Of a stretch of DNA of 24,105 bases, positions 6,591-15,600 are shown piece after piece. The first letter of the stretch is position 1. Every line of letters begins with the position of its first letter. The notes beneath the pieces were generated by a model. That model did no database searches. It was not told the origin of the DNA and saw nothing but the letters and a program-made list of their open reading frames with translations. Origin of the DNA: a virus; IMG/VR virus record IMGVR_UViG_3300022074_000370, positions 1-24,105 of that record; one strand, written 5' to 3'. The translations under genes were made by a program, and so were the position numbers.

Positions 6591-9041
6591 ATGTCTGTTA
6601 TATCAAGAGCTATACCTACATTATTAAGAGGTATATCGCAATCTTCTGATTCATTGAAGCAACCAGATCATGCTGATATACAAGATAATGCTGACAGCAA
6701 CCCTGTTCTTGGTCTAACAAAGCGAAGTGGCTTTCAATATGTAACAGGTTTATCTTCTTCTACCCTTGGTAATGTTCATATCCAAACTATTAATAGAGAT
6801 GTAAACGAAAGATATGTAGCTGTATTTAGCAATGGAAATGTAAAAGTATATGAGTTAGATGGTACAGAGAAGACAGTAAACAAACCTGATGGTACTGCTT
6901 ACTTGAATACTTCTACACCTAGAAGTGTACTTAAGACAGTTACTATTGCTGACTATACATTTGTGGTTAACACCAGTATTACAGCAGCTATGGACACTAC
7001 TCTTAGTTCTGGTACTGGAACAAAAGCAATTATATTTATTAATCAAGCAACAGCAGATACAACCTACTCTGTAACGATAGATGGGGTAACTGTTACTGAT
7101 AACACTTCTGGAGATTCTACTCTCAGTACAGATACCATAGCTACTGATCTTAAGTCTGGTCTTGATTCTGGTCTATCTGGTTTTACGATTACTAGAAATG
7201 GTCCTGTTTTATATGTAAGAAAAAATGATAATTCTAATTTTTCTATAGATGGTAGTGATACTCAAGGTGATACTAAGATGACAATAATAAAAGATTCAGT
7301 ACAAAGATTTACTGATCTGCCTACTGTTTCTCCTAATGGATATGTTGTAGAAATAAAAGGAGATGACGATACAAACTTTGATAACTACTACGTTAAGTTT
7401 GTCACTAATAATGGTGGTGCATTTGAAGAAGGGCAATGGGAAGAGACAATACAAGCTGGCATCCCTTTTAAATTTGACTATGCCACTATGCCACACGTTT
7501 TAGTAAGACAGGCAGATGGTAATTTTAGATTTGCAAAAGTAGATGGTGATACTTACACCATATCTAGTGTTGACTATACGTTACCTAAATGGGGAGAAAG
7601 AACTGTAGGTGATGTTGTATCTGCACCTGATCCTTCTTTTATTGGTAATAAAATTAATAACGTATTCTTTTTTAGAAACAGACTTGGGTTTCTTGCAGGG
7701 GATAATGTAATTCTTTCTAGGGTATCTGAGTTTTTTAACTTCTTTCCTGAGACAGTTGTATCTGTATTAGATAATGAACCTATTGATGTAGCTGCTTCTC
7801 ATACAAAAGTTGCAATACTAAAGAGTGCAGTAACAATGGGAGAAAAATTAATACTTTTCTCAGAACAAACACAGTTTGTATTAGCAAGTTCAGCAGATAA
7901 CCTTACTCCTAAAACAGCTAACGTACTGGTAATAACAGAATTTGAAAGTAGTTCTGCTGCACAACCTGTACCTTCTGGTAGTTCTATTTATTTCTTAACT
8001 CAAAAAGGTTCTTTTGCAGGTATTAGAGAATATATAATTTCGGGAGAATCACAGATAAAAGATGCAGCAAACATAACAATTCATGTACCAAGACTGATAC
8101 CAACTAATGTTTTTAAAATGGCAGTATCAACCAATCAAGATATTCTTGTCTTGTTAGGTTCAGATAATCCAAACAAGTTATATGTTTACAGATGGTTATA
8201 TGGAGGGGATGGACAGAAAGCTTTAAGTGCTTGGTTTACTTTTACTATCAATAGCAACAGGTCTATATTAAATGTAGATTTTATTGGTACTGATTTGTTT
8301 GCAGTAGTAGAAGAAGCAAACAAAGTTACTTTAGAAAAGATACCTTTTGAAACTGAGTTTACAGAAGCCAATGCTACTTTTGAATATCACTTAGATCATA
8401 AAGTTTCTGAAGCTACTACTGGTGTATCAGTAGCTTATAGCTCTGGTACTGGTCTATCTACCTTTACTGTTCCTTATAGACTAAGAGCCAATATGAATAT
8501 AGTTGGTAGGTATCTTGCTAATGGAGAGACAAGTACTTTTGTAGATGCTCAAGGCAATACAAAAACTCTTACATCAGGTCAGGTTTTAAGCACCTCTAAT
8601 ACTACAGATGGATCTACTTCTACTATTACTGCCACAGGAGACTTTAGAAATAGTAAATTTATTATTGGCGAACCTTATGAAATGCACTACAGGTTTAGTA
8701 AACAGAGACTAACAGAACAAGGTGGTGGTACTCCTGAGTATGTAGGTGGTAGGTTACAGTTGCATTTCTTTTACATTAAATATGAAGATGCTGGATTTTT
8801 TAAAGTAGAAGTAACACCTGAGAATAGAGACACAAGTACTCATAAATTTACTGGTCGTTTACTTGGTTCTGCTTCTGCTGCTATCGGTCAAATAAATCTT
8901 GATACTGGTACGTTTAAAGTACCAATAATGAGTAAGTCTGATAGGGTAGATATAGACATAAAAAACGATACGTTCCTTCCTACACGACTAGCTAGTGCAG
9001 AGTATGAAGGTGTATTCCATATAAGGAGTAGAAGAATTTAG
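6591..9041 (+). CDS. Tail tubular protein B / nozzle (gp12-like)
   Basis: An 816-aa T7 gp12-type nozzle protein (794 aa in T7), which forms the distal tail tube to which fibres attach. Typical features are the N-terminal 'RAIPTLLRGISQ' with a following 'GLTKRSGF' motif, and a beta-rich insertion of Thr/Ser/Gly text around residues 140-225. The central propeller-like part carries 'NNVFFFRNRLGFLAGDNV' in part (FRNRLGFLAGDNVILSR, about 358-374) and 'KSAVTMGEKLILFSEQTQF' in part (EKLILFSEQTQFVL). The C-terminus is GVFHIRSRR. Its TAG overlaps the next GTG by 1 nt. Assignment is secure; host contact by the distal part is inferred from T7. Confidence 0.95.
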   Translation: MSVISRAIPTLLRGISQSSDSLKQPDHADIQDNADSNPVLGLTKRSGFQYVTGLSSSTLGNVHIQTINRDVNERYVAVFSNGNVKVYELDGTEKTVNKPDGTAYLNTSTPRSVLKTVTIADYTFVVNTSITAAMDTTLSSGTGTKAIIFINQATADTTYSVTIDGVTVTDNTSGDSTLSTDTIATDLKSGLDSGLSGFTITRNGPVLYVRKNDNSNFSIDGSDTQGDTKMTIIKDSVQRFTDLPTVSPNGYVVEIKGDDDTNFDNYYVKFVTNNGGAFEEGQWEETIQAGIPFKFDYATMPHVLVRQADGNFRFAKVDGDTYTISSVDYTLPKWGERTVGDVVSAPDPSFIGNKINNVFFFRNRLGFLAGDNVILSRVSEFFNFFPETVVSVLDNEPIDVAASHTKVAILKSAVTMGEKLILFSEQTQFVLASSADNLTPKTANVLVITEFESSSAAQPVPSGSSIYFLTQKGSFAGIREYIISGESQIKDAANITIHVPRLIPTNVFKMAVSTNQDILVLLGSDNPNKLYVYRWLYGGDGQKALSAWFTFTINSNRSILNVDFIGTDLFAVVEEANKVTLEKIPFETEFTEANATFEYHLDHKVSEATTGVSVAYSSGTGLSTFTVPYRLRANMNIVGRYLANGETSTFVDAQGNTKTLTSGQVLSTSNTTDGSTSTITATGDFRNSKFIIGEPYEMHYRFSKQRLTEQGGGTPEYVGGRLQLHFFYIKYEDAGFFKVEVTPENRDTSTHKFTGRLLGSASAAIGQINLDTGTFKVPIMSKSDRVDIDIKNDTFLPTRLASAEYEGVFHIRSRRI

Positions 9042-9493
9042 TGGGGTATTTAAGAAAAGCTAAACTAAAAGACTTTAAATTTGTAGTAAAAAACATGAGG
9101 GTTATGGATAAAATCGAAGCACATTATCAAACAGGCATGACACCAGAAGATGCTCTTAGTTTTACATTTTTAAGCAGTAAAACTAATATGGCTATTGCAG
9201 ATGATGATGACCAACCAATAGGTTTATGTGGAGTACAGACAGATGGTTGTATATGGATGGTTGCTACAGATGAACTGTTTAAAAATAAAAAGTACAGATT
9301 TCAATTAACAAAACAAGGTAGAGATTGGGTTGATAATTTACTGAGAACTTATAATATACTTTATAATTATGTATATGCAGAAAACACTTCTGCTATAAAG
9401 TGGTTAAGAACTCTAGGTTTTACTTTTGTAAAATTACATGAGAGTTATGGTCAACAAAAAAAACCTTTTTACGAATTTCTGAGGATTGCCTAG
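9041..9493 (+). CDS. gp13-like GNAT-fold virion protein
   Basis: A 150-aa protein with an acetyltransferase-like (GNAT) pattern that matches T7 gp13. The C-terminal part 'YNYVYAENTSAIKWLRTLGF' in short form, NTSAIKWLRTLGFTF (about residues 116-130), corresponds to NTSHIRFLKTIGAVF of T7 gp13 as I remember it. The middle 'PIGLCGVQTDGCIWMVATDE' in part (GCIWMVATDELF) matches the beta strands of that fold. T7 gp13 is needed for virion morphogenesis and no acetylation has been shown for it, so enzymatic activity should not be assumed. It starts with GTG overlapping the previous stop (TAGTG); AAGGAG at 9023-9028 lies 12 nt upstream. Confidence 0.85.
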   Translation: MGYLRKAKLKDFKFVVKNMRVMDKIEAHYQTGMTPEDALSFTFLSSKTNMAIADDDDQPIGLCGVQTDGCIWMVATDELFKNKKYRFQLTKQGRDWVDNLLRTYNILYNYVYAENTSAIKWLRTLGFTFVKLHESYGQQKKPFYEFLRIA

Positions 9494-10078
9494 ATGTGTG
9501 TTGGTGCTGCATTAGGACTAAGTACAAAAGCTGTTGGTGGTGCTTTACTTTCTCAAGCTGCTGCTTTTAATATAGGTTTAGGTCTTACTGCGGTTAATGC
9601 TTTTGCTGGTAGGGCTGCTGCAAAATCACAAGCACAACAAACATATCAACAAGGATTATTAGCTAATCAATCAATAGAAGATGATAAAAGACAAAAACAA
9701 TTAGCTTTAGCAGAAAAGAAATCTGAAGAAGAAAAAAGTGCAGCACAAGATATGTTTGCTAAAAACATAGATACATTAGTAGCGAATAGAGCTATAGTGG
9801 CATCAGAACAATCAGGTACAACAGTTAATTTATTATTAATGGACACAGACAGACAAGGTGCTAATTACAGAGAATCAGTAAATCAAAGTATCGCATCAAT
9901 GCAAAGGCAATATTTATTTAATATCCAACAAACAGAATCAGAATACTTAACAAGAAAGAATAAAATACAAAGTAATATCAATGAAGCCTATAACGCAATA
10001 CCAAGTTTAGGATCAACTCTTTTAAATATTGGTACAGGTGCTTTAAGTTCCTACACTAATGCTTTAGCTATTGGGTAA
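9494..10078 (+). CDS. Internal virion protein B (gp14-like)
   Basis: A 194-aa protein corresponding to T7 gp14 (196 aa), the ejected protein thought to form the outer-membrane channel of the trans-envelope conduit. It starts MCVGAALGLSTKAVGGALLS, like the MCWAAAIPIAISG start of T7 gp14, with a weakly hydrophobic N-terminus. A long Gln/Ala/Lys/Glu helical region follows (about residues 45-165), then a Gly/Ala/Ser end. The start is immediately after the previous stop, with GAGGA upstream in the end of gp13. Role is inferred from position, length, start and composition. Confidence 0.85.
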   Translation: MCVGAALGLSTKAVGGALLSQAAAFNIGLGLTAVNAFAGRAAAKSQAQQTYQQGLLANQSIEDDKRQKQLALAEKKSEEEKSAAQDMFAKNIDTLVANRAIVASEQSGTTVNLLLMDTDRQGANYRESVNQSIASMQRQYLFNIQQTESEYLTRKNKIQSNINEAYNAIPSLGSTLLNIGTGALSSYTNALAIG

Positions 10079-10081
10079 ATT

Positions 10082-12655
10082 ATGGTTTTAAAAAAACAAA
10101 CAACAGAATTTACAAGTACCGCAGGTAAATCTTTCAGAAATCCTGTTGAAACAGCAGTTGAACAAGTTAGTGTATTGCCAAAAACTCCTATCATGGAGTT
10201 ATATTCTGCCATATCAACAGTAAATCCTAATGTTCAAAAAATTCTAGGCAATGAAATTAATAGACAAAAACCATATTTAATTTTAGAAGGACAAAATGAA
10301 GTATTAAATTCTCCACCTGATGATTTAAAAGATATATATAAAAAAGTACAAGAAAGAGATGGCAGCAGAGCAAGAAAAGATTTAATTGGTAATAATATTT
10401 TTACTCAATATGGAGTAGAAAAACAAATAGCAATTAATCTTGGTAATATTGCAGATGCTAAAACACAAGATTTTTTTAAAACTAAGACAATACCTTTTGA
10501 ACAAAAAGATGGCAGTATTATTAATATGCCTTTATCTAGCTTTGATGTTAATTCTGATGAATACAAATCAGCAGTATCAGAATTTACACAAACTCAATTA
10601 TTAGATACAAAAGGAGTAAGACCAGATTTATTAAATCAATATTTCTTTCCAAAACAATCAGCAGCTTTAACTAAAGCGTATAGTGACCAAGTAAGCAACA
10701 AAGCAGATTCAACTTTAAATTTATTATCTTCATCTTTTAATGATTCAGTTTTAGGTACTTACTTTAGTATTGATGATTATGATAAAAATATTGAATTAAA
10801 TATTATAGATAATGATGGATTTATAGATGGCAACACATATGCTTTAAATGAATTACAAAGTAATATTAGAGATTTAGAAAAGAGAGGTTTGCAAGAAGCA
10901 GTATCACCTGCAAATATGCTAAAGATGATTGAATCATCAGGCTATAAAATTATTGAAGCTTACTTAGAAGAAGGCTTGACAATGGCAGAAGCTTTAGAAA
11001 GGTTTGATGATTTTACTGAATTTGTAGGAGATTTAAAAGTTGGTCCAAGAACAATAACTAAAAATAAAGATGTAATACAATCTGATCTAAGTAGTTTTTA
11101 TAAAGATGGTAAGTTGTTAGAAATTAGAAAAAATATATTAAAAAAAATTAATGATGTTAATAAAGAAGAAACAGATGCACTAGAGAATCAAGACAAAAAA
11201 GAAATAATGCAAACTATAGAAGGATTAGATATGCAAAGTTCTGATGTAGATGTTATTAAAAGTAATTATGAAACGCTACGAAATTTAAAAATAAAATTTG
11301 GTGACAGGATAGATTTTATAGATCAACAATTTTCTTTAATAAATTTCAATGTTGATGCTTGGTTTGATAACTTTGAATTGGATTGGTTAAAGGGTGAATA
11401 CACAGGAAGAAAAGAAGAAGCAATAACAGAGTTAGCTAATTTCTATAAAAATCTTGGTTCTGCTAGAACAACAGAAGATGGTGAAAGGTTTACAAACTTA
11501 CAAAACTTAATAAAAGGAACTACTGGCACAAGTTATATGGAGTCATATCCACAAATACAAGAGTCTCTAAACTTTGCAAACGACTATTTAAAAGAAGAAT
11601 CTTCTTCTGGTGCATATGTCATACCTCCTAATAATGTTGATAAGTTATATCAATTAGAAAAAGTTTTAGCTAAAGATATACGAAACATTATGAGAAATAA
11701 AGACTTAGATTCAATAGCAAAAGAAGAAGCGATTGATGCAAGGCTTTTAACATTTGAAGATGCTGTAAAAAAAATTAATCAAGGTTTTAATTTTTTTAAC
11801 AACAATAATAACAACAACAACAAGAAAGAAAATGATACAGATAAACAAATAAACCAAATGAATTTAAATAATAAAGTTAAAAAAGTTACTTCTAATTTTG
11901 ATCCCTTTGCAAATGAAATTAAACCTAATTTGGGTATAACTGATGGAAGTATGATTGCTTATAATTTTCCTACCAATAATCAATCACCAGAAGTCGAACC
12001 TTCGATTATAAATAATGTTGTTGAATTAGCTAAAGATTTTAGTGCCAATACTAAAGAATTTACATTTGATACAGTTGCTAAAATAGGAAAAGTAGAATCA
12101 TCTAAAAACTTTGTTGATTTCTTTCTTGATAATTATATTGCGAATAATGCAGAGCAAAATCAAGACCTCACAAATTTACTAACAGAAGATGACCAGAAGT
12201 TTTTAAAGCAAGAAACTAATGGAATATTAAATACTAATATTGCTAAAACATTACTTGGAGCAAAAGATTATCAAGGAGTACAAGATTATGTTAGACAACA
12301 ATTAATGATGGGATTTGGTTATAACAACAGATTAGGACTGCAAAATTCTATAGGGCATGGTAATTATCTTGACGTAGAGCATTATGTTAAAACAGGAGAA
12401 ATGAAATTTAATAACACATATTTATTTGAAACTGAAGATTCGCAAACAGGTGGAAGTGATTTATTAATTAGGATGCCATACTCTATGTACTCTACAATTA
12501 TGGGTTTACCTTTACCGAACCCAATAAAAAATAGATTTTTAGAGCTAGTAAATAATGCACCTAGAAGATATGTTGTAGATAAGATAGGTGAAGATAAACT
12601 TAAAAACATACTAGATAACCCATATCGCTATACCATTAACTTAGGTAAGGTTTAA
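10082..12655 (+). CDS. Internal virion protein C (gp15-like)
   Basis: An 857-aa, largely helical, Asn/Lys/Asp/Glu-rich protein between the gp14- and gp16-like genes. This is the place of T7 gp15 (747 aa), which forms the periplasmic tube of the ejection apparatus. I see no enzyme motif. A run of eight Asn (residues 573-580) splits the protein into a longer N-terminal part and a C-terminal part with a different, less repetitive composition ending in 'DNPYRYTINLGKV'. No Shine-Dalgarno precedes the ATG (upstream GGGTAAATT). Assignment rests mainly on synteny and size. Confidence 0.85.
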   Translation: MVLKKQTTEFTSTAGKSFRNPVETAVEQVSVLPKTPIMELYSAISTVNPNVQKILGNEINRQKPYLILEGQNEVLNSPPDDLKDIYKKVQERDGSRARKDLIGNNIFTQYGVEKQIAINLGNIADAKTQDFFKTKTIPFEQKDGSIINMPLSSFDVNSDEYKSAVSEFTQTQLLDTKGVRPDLLNQYFFPKQSAALTKAYSDQVSNKADSTLNLLSSSFNDSVLGTYFSIDDYDKNIELNIIDNDGFIDGNTYALNELQSNIRDLEKRGLQEAVSPANMLKMIESSGYKIIEAYLEEGLTMAEALERFDDFTEFVGDLKVGPRTITKNKDVIQSDLSSFYKDGKLLEIRKNILKKINDVNKEETDALENQDKKEIMQTIEGLDMQSSDVDVIKSNYETLRNLKIKFGDRIDFIDQQFSLINFNVDAWFDNFELDWLKGEYTGRKEEAITELANFYKNLGSARTTEDGERFTNLQNLIKGTTGTSYMESYPQIQESLNFANDYLKEESSSGAYVIPPNNVDKLYQLEKVLAKDIRNIMRNKDLDSIAKEEAIDARLLTFEDAVKKINQGFNFFNNNNNNNNKKENDTDKQINQMNLNNKVKKVTSNFDPFANEIKPNLGITDGSMIAYNFPTNNQSPEVEPSIINNVVELAKDFSANTKEFTFDTVAKIGKVESSKNFVDFFLDNYIANNAEQNQDLTNLLTEDDQKFLKQETNGILNTNIAKTLLGAKDYQGVQDYVRQQLMMGFGYNNRLGLQNSIGHGNYLDVEHYVKTGEMKFNNTYLFETEDSQTGGSDLLIRMPYSMYSTIMGLPLPNPIKNRFLELVNNAPRRYVVDKIGEDKLKNILDNPYRYTINLGKV
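11798..11821 (+). repeat. Asn-codon microsatellite in the gp15-like gene
   Basis: Eight consecutive AAC/AAT codons encode eight Asn, followed by Lys-Lys-Glu-Asn. They are preceded by seven T. The run is likely a flexible hinge and a slippage-prone site. Confidence 0.9.
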
Positions 12656-12657
12656 AC

Positions 12658-15600
12658 ATGACAGACTCAAACATTAACAACCTTCTTAATAATGAAGAAG
12701 AAGTTACCAATGAAAATCCACTAATAGATAATGCTACAACAGTAGATGATACTACAACAGTAGATAATACTCTGTTGGCTAATAATAATGTAGAGAATAA
12801 TTTTGAAGAGAATCTAGGAGATAAGCCAGTTAATGTTTTTTCTAAATCAAATCTTTTTAAAAACGATTTAAGCTTTATAGATTTTGATACTGAATACAAT
12901 TTAAACAATTCAATAAATAATTTTTATTTAAATGATACTGATACTTATGAATTTCAAAGTGATGAATTTAATTTTGGTAGATCATTATTTGAAAATTTAA
13001 CAGAAGATGCACCCGAAGGAGTTATACCAATATCTGATGGGATGCTTCAATATTTAAGATTTAATAACTTTTTTGATAAATTTAAAAATGATAATACTCC
13101 TATAAAATTACCTAAAGACAGAATTGAAATAAATAAATTATTTAAGAATGAAACAGGTTATTCGTTTCAAGAGATGTTAAATAATGACATACCTAAAGAT
13201 GTTATAGAAACACCAGAGTTTCAAGGAAGTTTAAATAATATAATTAAATTTTATGAAGACAAAGGTTTTACTGTACCCATAGTTGAAAGAACAAACCTAA
13301 CTCAATTTAATCAAACATTAAAAGGTTTTGGAATAGAACTAACAGGTGGTCTTAGTCTTGATTTTATAACTGCACCTTTACTAAAACTAGGACCATACGG
13401 AGCTTTAGCTTACGTTGGTATAAATTCTTTTGGTGGTGCATATTTAAATTATTTGTCTCAAGAAGGAAGAATGGGTCAAGCTGGCTTCCTTGGTCAAAAA
13501 GATAAATTAAAGTGGGGTGAATTATTTACTTCTACTGCTTTGCAAACAATACCTTATGGAGTAACGGATAAAGGAATAAGAGGTATTAGTAAATCATTTT
13601 TGTTTGGTGGTACTATTGGTGGTGGTGAAACAACAGTTAGAACTTTAATAGACGAAAATAGATTTCCAAATCTGCAAGAATATTTATTTTCAATCGGTCT
13701 TGGTGGTACGTTTGCTGCTAGTTTAAAAGGAGGTTTAGAATTATTTAATGGTCTTCTTGTTAAATTTAAAGGTAAGTCAGCGACAGAAGTTAGTAAACTT
13801 ATAAGTGATAATGAAATAGAAGGTTTAAATAAATTCTTTAGTGATACTCAAATTTTACAAAAACAATTAGAACAACAACCTCAAGGCAATATTAAAGGAG
13901 AAGATGGAGATGAAGTAGTTAATCTTATTACTTCAATGATAGATAATATTACTAAAAGAAGTACGTCTAAAGATGGCACACTTAAATTTAAAAACAAACA
14001 AGACGAAAAATTATTTAATGAATTAACTGAAAAGAGAAAATTGTTATTAGATCAAAAAGATATTATTAAAAATACAGAAAAAATAAATGAAACATCAAAA
14101 ACTAAAGATGTAGTAAGAACCTATGTAATGCCACAACAATTTAAAAATATGAAAGTTTCTTATGGTAGAGCTAAGATTCTTTTTAAATCAGATTTTGATA
14201 GGATTGCTTGGTCTTTAAGATTTGGCAAAAAGAAATATCCACAAAATGAAGGGTTAATGGTGAGGTCACTTATAGATCAAGGGTTTACAGAAAAAGAAGT
14301 AAGAGAGCATGGAGCAAAATTACATCAGAAAATAAAAAATATGGTTATTGAAAAGACAGGAACATCACAAGCTGGTAATAATACTATAGGTTTAGAGTTG
14401 ACTATACCTGCATCTAAAGGATTTATTACAGCTAAAACAAAAGTTAAACAAAAAACAAAGACAACAGTAACAACTGATGACTTTGCTTTAGGAATGAAGG
14501 TAAAAGCATCTGATAGAAATAACATTGGTACAGTTGTTGCAGTAAATAAAGATAGTATTACAGTTCAATTTGTTTCTAAACAAGGAACTGCATTAAGTAA
14601 AAAATTTAAACGAAATCAATTAACACCATTAAATAAAAAAAGAATAAAAACAGAAGAAATAGGAGAAACAATAAAAAGTACAGAGAATGGTGAAGAAGTA
14701 ACATCTAAACAAAATTTAGGTGATCGTAATAAAAATCCACAACAAGTAGAATTTATAAAGAATTTAAAACCTAAACAACAACAACAGATTGAACAGATAA
14801 TAGCAATTTTAAAAGATGTAGATATATTTACAGGAAGTAAAAGTCAAGTTCAAACTAAACTAGAAGGTCTAGGAATGTTTGATGAAGGTGTACTTACACT
14901 ATCTAATACAAAACAAATAAAAGAATATGCTGGCATTTATGCAAAATTATACGATCTTGTACCAAGTGATTCTTTAAATTATGCACTAAGTCAAGTTATT
15001 GTTTTAGCTTCTGACAACGTAGCTAATGTAAATCAAAAATTAATTTCAGCAATTAAAAATAAAAATCCAAGTGATATAAGAATATTTGTTGATAAATTAG
15101 CTGAAGCTTTTTTAGAAGTAGAAGAGTGGTTAACACTAGGTATTCCTCTAAGAACACAAGCAGCTAGAACTGTTACTTCATTCAAGATGAAACCAGAATC
15201 AGGAATTACTGGTAAGACAGTAGAAGAAGTAATTAATATGACTCCTAACCAAAAGAAAACTTGGGAGATGATACAACCTGATATAGAAGGAAGTATTGAA
15301 GAAAAGCTAAGACTTAACCAAGAATTTAAAAGCAATTTTCTAGCACAAGTAAAAATAGCAGAAGAGACAGGAGACTATAGCGAATTAATAAGACTAACAA
15401 ATCAAATATCACAGACTGAAGGAGTGGTAGAAAAAATTGTACCTTTGGTTCAAGCAAATAAATTTGATGTTAAGAAAGGAATTAGTAATTTAATGAGAAC
15501 TTATAACGAAATTGGTATTAATGCTTTGTTATCTGCACCTACAACACAAGAGATTAATTTGTTTTCTGGGATAGCTATGAGTTATTTAAAGTCAGCTAAC

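Noticed and set aside
12636-12908. A 90-aa minus-strand ORF across the gp15/gp16 junction
   Set aside because: It covers the two gene ends by chance; low-complexity Ser/Leu text is antisense to the Asn/Asp-rich gp16 start.
15033-15335. A 100-aa minus-strand ORF inside the gp16-like gene
   Set aside because: It is hydrophobic only because it is antisense to Lys/Glu/Asn-rich coding text. No start signal and no independent support.
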